Below, piece after piece: positions 7,527 to 15,138 of a stretch of 33,724 nucleotides of DNA. The stretch's first letter is position 1. Each line of letters begins with the position of its first letter. The notes under the pieces were generated by a model. It ran no database searches, had not been told where the DNA came from, and worked only from the letters and a program-made list of their open reading frames with translations. The position numbers and the translations under genes were made by a program. The DNA comes from Cyclobacteriaceae bacterium (GTDB lineage Bacteria > Bacteroidota > Bacteroidia > Cytophagales > Cyclobacteriaceae): NCBI GenBank assembly GCA_027067135.1, contig JAMOMJ010000301.1, forward strand, positions 1-33,724, given 5' to 3'.

Positions 7527-8558
7527 CTAATAAGGGTTTTTCTTCTTCTTATTCTTGCCCTTATATTTAATCAGTTGGGGGTAGTTTTGCCCATAATTAG
7601 GATTTTGCCATTTCCAGAAAGGGTGCATTTTACTTCTATAGACATTACCGCCATGCCTATGGTTTATTTGTGAATGGCATTGACTTACAGGGCATTTATT
7701 TAAATCGGGTATTCTTATGATTGCTCCAATGCTAAAATACATAGCTGGTGCAGAATGGGTTAGTGCATAATTTAGTCCAGGAATGGTAAGTTCATATCGC
7801 TTAATTTCAAGAGATGGCCTCACAAACACCTTAAAATACTCTGAAAGCGATCTTTCAAACGAAACCCCAATGTTTACAAATAGCTTATACTTAATTTGAT
7901 CGGGGTTAAATTTCTTTTTGCCATATTTAAAGGTTCCAATCATGGCATCTATGGCAATAGTGTGTCGTATAGACCTAAACACCTCTCCTCCAACATAACC
8001 ATAATACCTTGTTATTGAAGAAGTTACAAAGTCTGTTTTAAATGGTTGTAAATCGTTTGTAAGTGCATTTGGGTAGTACTTAGCTGCAAAAGATTGCTCG
8101 TAAGTAACCCCACCTCCAAATCTATACCTATCAAATGTATAACTCACCGCAACTGAAAAAGGGATGCTCCCTCCTGCTCCCTTGTATTTTATCGCCAATG
8201 TATCAGTACCTAATAAAAAATCCTCATCTCCAATAGGTATGTTTGAGGAAGATTGAGCATTATTTGTCCAACCAGTATAACCAGTGTTAAGAGAATCTCC
8301 ACCAATCACATAAAAATTATCAAATAAATACACATTGCCATCCTTTTGCTGCAAAATCCCTGGCCCTTGAATCTCGTGGCTAAAAAAGGTCATCCCAAAC
8401 CCTGTACTTGCATGCAACGAAAACCCACCTATAAACTTAGAGAAAGCTCCATTTGGATTCTTTTGCTTTTTTTTCTCCATGGGTTGCTGTGCCGTAGCTA
8501 TGAAAGTTCCAAAAGCTAACACTATACAAATAAAAAAGGGTTTAAGCAGTTTTTGCAT
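7527..8558 (-). CDS. Putative outer-membrane beta-barrel protein with Cys/His and basic C-terminus
   Basis: I do not recognise a named family. A signal peptide is clear (MQKLLKPFFICIVLAFGTFIATAQ). The middle of the protein shows alternating hydrophobic strands typical of outer-membrane barrels (GGFSLHASTGFGMTFF, IPFSVAVSYTFDRYRFGGGV, YFKVFVRPSLEIKRYEL). Unusually, after the last barrel-like strand the chain continues with CPVSQCHSQINHRHGG, a tryptophan/tyrosine-rich stretch (MHPFWKWQNPNYGQNYP) and a lysine-rich end (KGKNKKKKNPY). The Cys/His cluster could bind metal or be a crosslink; this is inference. It lies 12 nt downstream of a smaller gene on the same strand, so the two form an operon. 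Gliding-related or motility-associated OMPs are a possibility but not supported directly. Confidence 0.75.
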   Translation of the reverse strand: MQKLLKPFFICIVLAFGTFIATAQQPMEKKKQKNPNGAFSKFIGGFSLHASTGFGMTFFSHEIQGPGILQQKDGNVYLFDNFYVIGGDSLNTGYTGWTNNAQSSSNIPIGDEDFLLGTDTLAIKYKGAGGSIPFSVAVSYTFDRYRFGGGVTYEQSFAAKYYPNALTNDLQPFKTDFVTSSITRYYGYVGGEVFRSIRHTIAIDAMIGTFKYGKKKFNPDQIKYKLFVNIGVSFERSLSEYFKVFVRPSLEIKRYELTIPGLNYALTHSAPAMYFSIGAIIRIPDLNKCPVSQCHSQINHRHGGNVYRSKMHPFWKWQNPNYGQNYPQLIKYKGKNKKKKNPY

Positions 8559-8570
8559 TAATTGCTTGTA

Positions 8571-9185
8571 TTACTTAATCACAAGCTTAGAATGATAAAT
8601 CTGGTAAACTGGAAGTTCTTTAATCCCCAACTGCTCTGCAATTTCGTTTACTCTATCGTATTCAATTTTTGAAATTTTACGCTCAACCAAAATATCCTCT
8701 TCTTCATCGTTCATAAAAAAAGAAGTTAAAAATCGAATGATTACAAAGGGGGCTTTAAGCACCTGAGCACATTGTTGTGAATCATCTGCCTCTCCCAGTT
8801 TAAATGAGTTATCATGTAAGGCACTTACATCTACCGTTTTATGCATAAGATTTTTAATATGCTCATAAAAAACCGGAGCCCACTTGTCATAGCCTTTAAT
8901 TAGGTGTTCCATAGCAAAAACCACTGGATCTGTTTTCATCCAATAGCCTCCTTTTGATAATTTCCTTGCCTTTTTGTTTAAAGCCATTTCTTCAAATAAA
9001 CTTACGCTTCCATTTGACAAAGCAATACCAATAGATGGGGTTAAAAGAATGAGCGACAGAAAATCATGCTCTTCAATTTCTAAAAATTCAGCTTCTTCAT
9101 CAATAAACTTTTGTTTTAGGTCTGCAACCTCATCAAATATTCCAGGATAGTTGAGTAGAGCATTTACTTCATTTTCGGTAAACAT
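8571..9185 (-). CDS. Conserved-looking cytoplasmic protein of unknown function
   Basis: This 204-residue product (219 if the upstream ATG at 9230 is used) has no signal peptide or clear membrane helix and matches no family I recognise. It is mostly helical and acidic, with segments such as NEVNALLNYPGIFDEVADLKQKF, EFLEIEEHDFLSLILLTPSIGIAL and DYKWAPVFYEHIKNLMHKT-like text. I prefer the start MFTENEVNALL because the preceding 15 residues look unlike a native N-terminus, but this is not decisive. It precedes the OMP gene by 12 nt on the same strand, so the two are probably co-transcribed and may act together. Confidence 0.65.
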   Translation of the reverse strand: MFTENEVNALLNYPGIFDEVADLKQKFIDEEAEFLEIEEHDFLSLILLTPSIGIALSNGSVSLFEEMALNKKARKLSKGGYWMKTDPVVFAMEHLIKGYDKWAPVFYEHIKNLMHKTVDVSALHDNSFKLGEADDSQQCAQVLKAPFVIIRFLTSFFMNDEEEDILVERKISKIEYDRVNEIAEQLGIKELPVYQIYHSKLVIK

Positions 9186-9345
9186 AGAATCAGTTTTTCT
9201 AAAGTTAGGTATAAATAGACTGCTGAGCACGGTTAAATAACTGCACCAACAATAAAACTAATATATAAAAGTAATTAATTTCTATTGCATACTTACTGTA
9301 TATTAGCTTGTAATTACTGCACAATTAGTGCTAACTTGGATTTAT

Positions 9346-9900
9346 ATGTACAAATCTATAACAATTGTATTGGCTCTTTTATTACTTTTTGCCTCAAAAA
9401 ATATGGCTCAAAACTCTTTTTCGGGTCATGCAGGGTTAAACTACTCTAATGTAAGCAGCAAAAATAGCATTAACCCAGATGCCATATTAGGATTAAATGC
9501 AGGGTTTACCTATAAGTTATACCTTGATGACCTTGGTTGGGCTGTTATGTCAGGTTTAGACTATTCACAAGAGGGTTTTGCAGGCCAAAGGCTTAATTAT
9601 ATAAATTTGCCTATTTCTGTTGGATTTGATTTTACAAGTTCGTTTAGCTTGTCTGCCGGTTTTCAGTATAGCCAATTAGTTGGAGGAGCGAAGGAAGTAA
9701 CCCAAGTTACATATTCAAGTAATTTTGCATTTTTGATAACTTTTGAGTTTTTCCCTACCGAAAAATTTGTGACTGGCTTACGATTTGCCAATGGGGTTAA
9801 AAACATAATAAAAGCACCAGATGTGCTTGTAATAGAAAATGCATCTACTTACTCTATTCAGTTTTATGTAGGTGTAATACTTTTTAAGCGCCCTAAATAA
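9346..9900 (+). CDS. Small outer-membrane beta-barrel protein (OMP_b-brl_2-like)
   Basis: The protein starts with a signal peptide (MYKSITIVLALLLLFASKNMAQ) and continues as a small barrel of about 160 residues: FSGHAGLNYSNVSSK, ILGLNAGFTYKLYL, WAVMSGLDYSQEGFAG, YINLPISVGFDF, FSLSAGFQYSQLVGG and a C-terminal strand YSIQFYVGVILFKRP. The LNYINLPI segment is characteristic of the porin-family OMP_b-brl proteins common in Bacteroidota. The ORF-track start at 9328 is a GTG upstream of the signal peptide; ATG at 9346 is the natural start. It is monocistronic and divergent from the gene at 8571-9185. No function beyond an outer-membrane location can be proposed. Confidence 0.8.
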   Translation: MYKSITIVLALLLLFASKNMAQNSFSGHAGLNYSNVSSKNSINPDAILGLNAGFTYKLYLDDLGWAVMSGLDYSQEGFAGQRLNYINLPISVGFDFTSSFSLSAGFQYSQLVGGAKEVTQVTYSSNFAFLITFEFFPTEKFVTGLRFANGVKNIIKAPDVLVIENASTYSIQFYVGVILFKRPK

Positions 9901-9977
9901 GCTTTTAACTTGGTTCTTAAAATAAATTCAGGAATGAGCCTATATTTTCAACATCTCTTCCACTCTCTTAATTTCTT

Positions 9978-10024
9978 CTGACAGTTATCCCCTAGATAGA
10001 ACTTAGGCTGACAGCTATTCCCTA
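9978..10024 (+). repeat. Tandem 17-bp direct repeat upstream of heme A synthase gene
   Basis: CTGACAGTTATCCCCTA (9978-9994) and CTGACAGCTATTCCCTA (10008-10024) agree at 15 of 17 bases, with starts 30 bp apart (about three helical turns). They lie 30-80 bp upstream of the predicted -7 box, where an activator could bind. No regulator can be named. Confidence 0.45.
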
Positions 10025-10055
10025 CCCCAAACTCAACTAATTATTAATGGTTTTA

Positions 10056-10063
10056 TACTTTTG
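10056..10063 (+). promoter_or_regulatory. -7 promoter box for heme A synthase gene
   Basis: TACTTTTG matches TAnnTTTG and ends 5 nt before the ATG at 10069. No TTG is visible at the -33 position. If it is used, the mRNA would be leaderless or nearly so. Confidence 0.4.
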
Positions 10064-10068
10064 CCAAT

Positions 10069-11094
10069 ATGAGAACAGCAAAGTCAGATAAGGCAATTGT
10101 AATTTGGTTATTAACTGGTGCATTTTTAGTAGCTTCAATGGTTATTTTAGGTGGAATTACGCGGTTAACACAATCGGGATTATCTATGGTGGAGTGGAAA
10201 TTGATTATAGGTTCAGTTCCTCCAATGAATGAAACTGAGTGGCAAGCCACCTTTGAAAAATATCAAAATTTTCCAGAATATAAGAAGCTTAACATACATT
10301 ATACGTTAAGCGATTTTAAGTCTATTTTTTGGTGGGAGTATTCGCATAGGTTGCTAGGCAGGCTTATTGGTATTATTTTCTTAATTCCTTTTTTTGTATT
10401 TTTAGTAAAAAAGAAGCTTGACAAGCCTCTGACAAAAAAGCTCTTGTTTATCCTCTTTATGGGAGCTTTTCAAGGTTTTTTAGGGTGGTTTATGGTTAAA
10501 AGTGGCTTAGTAAATAACCCTCATGTGAGCCATTTTAGGTTAGCGGCTCATCTGCTTACCGCTTTTTTCTTATTTGCCTATATCTTTAATTTAGCATTGG
10601 TCATTGGCTGGCCTTCTAAGAATAAAATTAGAATATCGTACTACCGTCAATTGCTTAACGTACTGCTGGGCTTAATAATATTTCAAGTTATATATGGTGC
10701 TTTTGTTGCCGGGTTAAAAGCAGGGCTCTTTTATCCTACCTTTCCAACCATGAATGGAGCTTTGATGCCGGATGTGATCAACAATTCGTTTGTCACTGAG
10801 GGTTGGACTAGTTTAATTAATTCGGTGGCCAGTGTACAATTTATACATCGGTGGTTAGGCATAACCGTTTGGAGCTATGTGGTATTAATGGGTGTTTTAT
10901 ATGCCCCTTCTATGGCAGGAAAAATAAGATCAAGCTTTATTCTATTGGGTATAATAATAACTATTCAAGCGTTATTGGGTATTTTCACCTTATTATATAG
11001 TGTTCCACTTACATTAGGAGTGTTACATCAATTAGGAGCATTGCTAACATTGATGGCTTGGGTGTATGCAGCTCATATTTCACGATTAGCTTAA
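10069..11094 (+). CDS. ctaA: Heme A synthase, COX15/CtaA family
   Basis: The enzyme oxidises the C8 methyl of heme O to the formyl group of heme A, needed for aa3-type cytochrome c oxidases. Family hallmarks are present: GGITRLTQSGLSMVEWKLI near the N-terminus, WWEYSHRLLGRLIG (H93), HFRLAAHLLTA (H161), QFIHRWLGI (H260) and GVLHQLGALL (H320), giving the four conserved heme-ligand histidines in two pseudo-symmetric four-helix bundles. About eight membrane helices are evident, and the length of 341 residues is standard for the proteobacterial/mitochondrial COX15 type. The gene stands alone; no ctaB or oxidase subunit genes lie nearby. This implies aerobic respiration. Confidence 0.95.
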   Translation: MRTAKSDKAIVIWLLTGAFLVASMVILGGITRLTQSGLSMVEWKLIIGSVPPMNETEWQATFEKYQNFPEYKKLNIHYTLSDFKSIFWWEYSHRLLGRLIGIIFLIPFFVFLVKKKLDKPLTKKLLFILFMGAFQGFLGWFMVKSGLVNNPHVSHFRLAAHLLTAFFLFAYIFNLALVIGWPSKNKIRISYYRQLLNVLLGLIIFQVIYGAFVAGLKAGLFYPTFPTMNGALMPDVINNSFVTEGWTSLINSVASVQFIHRWLGITVWSYVVLMGVLYAPSMAGKIRSSFILLGIIITIQALLGIFTLLYSVPLTLGVLHQLGALLTLMAWVYAAHISRLA

Positions 11095-11194
11095 CCTGGG
11101 TTATTCATGAGTTTGGAATAAGTAATGATGCGAACAATTTATATCAATTGATTGTCAGGTATTTACGGCAGGGTTAACCCCGATAATTTTAAAA

Positions 11195-11434
11195 TTTAAA
11201 CCCGAATTATGCAATAAAACTTCGTAATGAGGAGCTAAAGAGCAATAAATCAGGGAGTTTTATTGGTTTCAGCATAGCACCGCTATGGTTAAATCAAAAA
11301 ACTCATAAAAGTTTTGATTTGCAGCTATTTAGCTACGAAATTGGTTGTCCTTAAATTATAACTAACTGATTATCTTAATTTTAGAATTAGTCGGCTCTTT
11401 GGGCGGAAAATTCATGTGAATTTTTCGGGTTAAA
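11195..11434. mobile_element. MITE-like foldback element in the ctaA-coaX intergenic region
   Basis: The 346-bp gap holds no gene. Its core is flanked by near-identical inverted ends, TTTAAACCCGAA (11195-11206) and TTCGGGTTAAA (11424-11434). Within it is a 119-nt imperfect palindrome, 11221-11339: TTCGTA with TACGAA, AGCTAAA with TTTAGCT, AAATCA with TGATTT, then GAGTTTT…GCATAGC with GCTATG…AAACTC. A further hairpin is AAAATTC-ATGT-GAATTTT (11407-11424). No ORF is inside, so if mobile it would be non-autonomous. Copy number elsewhere in the genome would decide between a MITE and a one-off structured region. Confidence 0.45.
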
Positions 11435-11440
11435 TCTATT

Positions 11441-12196
11441 TTACTTTGATTTTGTAACAATATCAAAATAAGCTTCAATCCCGTTGAGTGTTAAGTGCCT
11501 ATCGATATGGTTAAAAAGAGGAGTCAAAGGTTTTAAAACGTGAGATAAGCCTCCTGTAGCCACAATTTTAATATTTGGGGTAGTCTCAGATTTAATCTTA
11601 TCAATCATAAACGACACCTGGCCAACAAAGCCCCAAATAGTGCCTCCTTTAATGGCGGATACCGTATCGGTGCCTAAGGCTTTTTCAGGCAATGTAGGTG
11701 TTATTTCGGGCAATTGGGCAGCGGTGTTTGATAATGCTCGAATAGCTGTATTAATTCCTGGTGCTATGGCAACACCTTTAATTGCCCCTTTCGCATCTAC
11801 AAATGTGTAGGTTAGAGCTGTACCAAAATCTATGATTAAACTCTCCGTATTTCCAAATAACTGATTGGCCGCTAAGCTATTAACTAATAAGTCAGTTCCT
11901 AGTTCATCAGGATTTTCCGGCTTAATCGGTAATAGTTTATAATCCGATTTGTTTATTACCACTGGTGTAATGCCAAAAAGCAATTCTAATTCGGAACGAA
12001 CTAGTGGAGTAACAGTGGGTACAACGGAGCTAAGGCCTACCCCTCTAATCTTCTTTATATTTAACTCTTTAACCTGCTCTCTTAAAAGCAATAAGGGCTG
12101 ATCAGAATGAGTGGAGAATCTATATTCAGTCCATTTACTCTTTTCTTTTAGCCCCACAGTTATGTTAGAATTACCTATATCTACCGCTATAAACAT
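11441..12196 (-). CDS. coaX: Type III pantothenate kinase
   Basis: CoaX phosphorylates pantothenate, the first step of coenzyme A synthesis, and belongs to the ASKHA fold rather than the CoaA fold. The motifs are clear: MFIAVDIGNSNITVGL (phosphate-binding loop and catalytic aspartate), PENPDELGTDLLVNSLAA (the family's PxxxGxD segment), LIIDFGTALTYTFVD, GVAIAPGINTAIRAL and IVATGGLSHVL near the C-terminus. The length of 251 residues is typical. The gene is divergent from the BASS transporter gene, sharing a 73-bp intergenic region. In Bacteroidota it is often next to biotin-ligase or lipoprotein genes; that neighbour is not seen here. Confidence 0.95.
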   Translation of the reverse strand: MFIAVDIGNSNITVGLKEKSKWTEYRFSTHSDQPLLLLREQVKELNIKKIRGVGLSSVVPTVTPLVRSELELLFGITPVVINKSDYKLLPIKPENPDELGTDLLVNSLAANQLFGNTESLIIDFGTALTYTFVDAKGAIKGVAIAPGINTAIRALSNTAAQLPEITPTLPEKALGTDTVSAIKGGTIWGFVGQVSFMIDKIKSETTPNIKIVATGGLSHVLKPLTPLFNHIDRHLTLNGIEAYFDIVTKSK

Positions 12197-12249
12197 GGCT
12201 TTTTATTAATGAACTCCAAAGTAAGTGCAATTACTATTTTAAAAAAAAA

Positions 12250-12257
12250 TATATTTG
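12250..12257 (+). promoter_or_regulatory. -7 promoter box for the BASS transporter gene
   Basis: TATATTTG matches TAnnTTTG and is followed at once by TACTTACTGTAT, with the ATG at 12270. A start site 5-7 nt downstream would leave a leader of only about 6 nt. The same -7 box plus TACTTACT occurs at 26930-26945. Confidence 0.45.
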
Positions 12258-12269
12258 TACTTACTGTAT

Positions 12270-13190
12270 ATGAAAAGAGCACTCTCTGACATCCAACTCG
12301 ATTTTTCTGAAGACAGGCTATTGGCACTTAATATTGCTATGGCTTTTATTATGTTTGGGGTTGCCCTAAGCATAGAGTCAAAAAACTTTAAAGAAGTGAC
12401 AAGAAACCTCAAATCAATTATTACAGGGGTGGTTAGCCAGTTTATTTTACTCCCTTTTTTTACATTTTTGTTTGTGTACTTTACACAGCCACTCGAAGGT
12501 TTAGCATTGGGGCTTATTTTGGTTGCCGCTTGTCCCGGAGGTAATGTATCTAACTTCTTTTCTAATTTAAGCGGTGGTAATGTGGCTTTATCTATCAGTT
12601 TAACAGCCATAGCTACCATACTTGCTATTATTTTTACCCCCATAAACTTTGAGTTTTGGAGTAGTTTATATTTAGGAGAAAAGGTTGGTAAAGGCATTAC
12701 ACTTGAAACCTGGAAAATGCTCAAAACTATCTTTTCAATCTTAGCTGCTCCCCTCCTTTTGGGATTGTTATTTAAGTATAAGTTTTCAAGCTTAGCTTCT
12801 AAAATTGCAGAACCCATTAAATTAATATCTTTTATTTTATTGGTTGTAATAATTGCCATTGCTTTTATTCAAAACCTTGGAATTTTTAAGCAATATTATC
12901 ACTACATAATTTACTTAGTTTTTTTTCATAATGCGATAGCTTTGGGTAGTGCATATTTAGTAAGCAAGCTTGTTGGAAATAATGAACAAGATAGCCGTAC
13001 GATAAGTATTGAAACTGGCATTCAAAACTCTGGTCTAGGCTTGGTAATAATATTTAGTGTTTTTCAAGGCAATGGAGGCATGGCCATTATTATGGCTTGG
13101 TGGGGTATATGGCATATTGTTGGAGGCACTGTTATGAGTCTTATTTTTACAAAAGGGAAACTATTTCAATTTCAACCTTTGAAATCTTAA
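12270..13190 (+). CDS. BASS-family (bile acid:sodium symporter-like) transporter
   Basis: This is a 306-residue inner-membrane protein of about nine or ten helices. The signature LVAACPGGNVSNFFSNLSGGNVALSISLTAIATI is the conserved crossover motif of the bile acid:sodium symporter family, and the C-terminal half has ETGIQNSGLGLVIIF, the second crossover motif. Bacterial members carry diverse organic anions such as pantoate or other small acids, so the name does not imply bile acids. The proximity of coaX, divergently oriented, makes a CoA-precursor substrate conceivable but this is speculation. I chose ATG 12270; the ORF-track start at 12255 is a TTG inside the promoter box. The acyltransferase gene follows after 18 nt. 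Confidence 0.9.
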   Translation: MKRALSDIQLDFSEDRLLALNIAMAFIMFGVALSIESKNFKEVTRNLKSIITGVVSQFILLPFFTFLFVYFTQPLEGLALGLILVAACPGGNVSNFFSNLSGGNVALSISLTAIATILAIIFTPINFEFWSSLYLGEKVGKGITLETWKMLKTIFSILAAPLLLGLLFKYKFSSLASKIAEPIKLISFILLVVIIAIAFIQNLGIFKQYYHYIIYLVFFHNAIALGSAYLVSKLVGNNEQDSRTISIETGIQNSGLGLVIIFSVFQGNGGMAIIMAWWGIWHIVGGTVMSLIFTKGKLFQFQPLKS

Positions 13191-13208
13191 TTTTACATTT
13201 TTTTATCT

Positions 13209-14399
13209 ATGAAGTTGGTTAAAAAAGCTATTCACACAACCTTTATTGCCATTATTTCTTTCCTTGTTGGAATAATTTTGCGCTTTTACTTTAAGCGTTG
13301 GCAAGTATCTAATTATGAAAACATACCGCATAAAGGCTCTGTTATATTTGCTTCAAATCACCAAAATGCTTTTCTAGATCCTCTCGTCATTTACTTTTCG
13401 CAGCCGCGAATAAATTACTTTTTGGTTAGGGCCAATATTTTTCAAAATCCTACGGCCAGATTCTGGTTAGAATCGATGTATATGCTACCCATTTATCGTG
13501 TGAGAGACGGATTGAGGTCTGTAGCCAAGAATGATGAAGTGATCGAAAAATGTGTTGATATTTTGACAGATGGAGATCATCCGTTAGTAATTTTTGCCGA
13601 AGGGAACCATAATATGAGGAGAGCTTTACGCCCTTTGCAAAAAGGAATTGCTCGGATTGCCTTTGCCACAATGGAAGCCAACAATTTTGAGCTAGACCTT
13701 GCCATTGTACCTACTGGGTTAAATTATGGACGCCATACCCGCTTTCGTTCTGATATGCTGTGCAACTTTGGCCAACCTATTTACCTTAAAAAATATACCG
13801 AGCTATATAAGGAGAGCCCCAATAAGGCCTACCAAAAACTGGTAGCGGATATTTTTGAAGAACTTGATAAAGAAGTTCTTTCTATAAGGCCTTCAAGCTC
13901 ATACCAACATATCGAGAATGAATGGTTAAGCAAACGTTCAACTAACAGAGATATGATTGCTCAGTTTGCTAACGATAAAACTTTAATTAAAAGCATTTCA
14001 GAAAAATATAAAGAAGAGCATGTGGAAATTCCTGAAGAGGCTAAACATGAGCCTGCCCCTCCATTGCCATCTTTATTGTACAGAATAGCTATGTTCCCTG
14101 TGTTTATATATGGATTTTTAAACAGCTTTATTGGGTATAAAATCTTAGATATCTTTATAAAGAAAGTTGTCTCCGATATTCATTTTTATGCCTCTATTAA
14201 AAGTGCTATCAACTTAATTCTTGCACCACTTGTATTTTCACTACAAGCCTATTTAGTCTATGTTTTTACAAGTAATGGCCTTATTGCATTGGTCTATTTA
14301 ATAACCTCTCCCTTTGCGGCCATATTAGCGTTTGATTATAAATTTGCTGTTTTTGAAAGGCTACCTGCCATGAAAGGTGTTGCTGGTTATAAATTTTAG
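13209..14399 (+). CDS. Sct1/Gpt2-like glycerolipid acyltransferase (PlsC superfamily)
   Basis: The N-terminal half is an acyltransferase domain of the PlsC/LPLAT superfamily. The catalytic block is ASNHQNAFLDPLVIYF, with histidine and aspartate separated by five residues (H51, D57) as in the yeast Sct1/Gpt2-like group rather than the four of classical PlsC. A second block, VIFAEGNHNMRRALRPLQKG, corresponds to the FPEG acceptor-binding region. A hydrophobic helix near residues 10-28 anchors it, and the C-terminal third has further hydrophobic segments (LYRIAMFPVFIYGFLNSF and INLILAPLVFSLQAYLVYVF). It likely acylates glycerol-3-phosphate or lysophosphatidate. It sits 18 nt downstream of the transporter gene, so the two may be co-transcribed. 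Confidence 0.85.
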   Translation: MKLVKKAIHTTFIAIISFLVGIILRFYFKRWQVSNYENIPHKGSVIFASNHQNAFLDPLVIYFSQPRINYFLVRANIFQNPTARFWLESMYMLPIYRVRDGLRSVAKNDEVIEKCVDILTDGDHPLVIFAEGNHNMRRALRPLQKGIARIAFATMEANNFELDLAIVPTGLNYGRHTRFRSDMLCNFGQPIYLKKYTELYKESPNKAYQKLVADIFEELDKEVLSIRPSSSYQHIENEWLSKRSTNRDMIAQFANDKTLIKSISEKYKEEHVEIPEEAKHEPAPPLPSLLYRIAMFPVFIYGFLNSFIGYKILDIFIKKVVSDIHFYASIKSAINLILAPLVFSLQAYLVYVFTSNGLIALVYLITSPFAAILAFDYKFAVFERLPAMKGVAGYKF

Positions 14400-14481
14400 C
14401 TCACTTAATGTTTATCGTATCTTCTTGCTTGGTGCGTGTTTTCTGTTTTCCTTTGGGTTTCTAATTTAAACAATCGCTAAC

Positions 14482-15138
14482 ATGTTATTTACCGCTCTAT
14501 TTCATACTCACAAATTAGTTGTTCTCCTTTTTGCAACTATCTATATAATTAAAACAATTCTACTGCTAATTGGTAGTGATAATGGTCTTGAAAAATTCAC
14601 AAAAATTATAAAGATTCCTGAAATAATTATTAGCCTACTGTTTTTATTAACAGGAGGTTATATGGTAATGAATATTGCAGAATTCGATGTGCTCTTTATT
14701 ATTAAACTTGTATTTGTATTTACCTCTATTCCTCTAGCTATTATTGGGTTCAAAAAGAAGAAGAAACTTTTTGCACTAATTTCTATATTTTTAATAGTTG
14801 GTGCTTATGGGTTAGCCGAAGTGCACAAAGCTCGATTAGGAAAACGACACGATTTTAAGGAAGAAGTTATTACTAACCCTGAGGCTCAAAATTATGTATT
14901 AAGCCTTCATGGTAAAGCTTTATACAACGCTCAATGCACCGTTTGTCATGGTGATGATGGTAGTGCAGGCTTATCAGGTGCCAAAGATTTGCGCTATAGT
15001 CAAAAATCTTCTGAGGAGGTAAAACACATTATTAACTCAGGAAAAAACACAATGCCTAAGATTAAACCTGCGCTTAATGAGCAAGAGCTAAAAGCACTTG
15101 TTAGCTATGTTAATGGCTTAAGAAAACAGGATTTATAA
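14482..15138 (+). CDS. SirB2-like membrane domain fused to cytochrome c
   Basis: The first 112 residues form about four membrane helices resembling SirB family proteins (FHTHKLVVLLFATIYIIKTILLL at the start, LLTGGYMVMNIAEFDVLFIIKLVFVF in the middle). The rest is a monoheme cytochrome c with CTVCHG (C152, C155, H156) and a likely axial methionine in NTMPKIKPAL (M191), ending in the ALVSYVNGL helix common in such domains. The heme domain would face the periplasm and could pass electrons to an oxidase. The gene ends tail to tail with the M48 peptidase gene, overlapping its stop by 6 nt, so no terminator separates them. Confidence 0.85.
   Translation: MLFTALFHTHKLVVLLFATIYIIKTILLLIGSDNGLEKFTKIIKIPEIIISLLFLLTGGYMVMNIAEFDVLFIIKLVFVFTSIPLAIIGFKKKKKLFALISIFLIVGAYGLAEVHKARLGKRHDFKEEVITNPEAQNYVLSLHGKALYNAQCTVCHGDDGSAGLSGAKDLRYSQKSSEEVKHIINSGKNTMPKIKPALNEQELKALVSYVNGLRKQDL

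Noticed and set aside
12239-12859. 206-residue minus-strand ORF antisense to the BASS transporter
   Set aside because: The plus-strand frame has clear family motifs; the minus ORF is a shadow with low-complexity composition.
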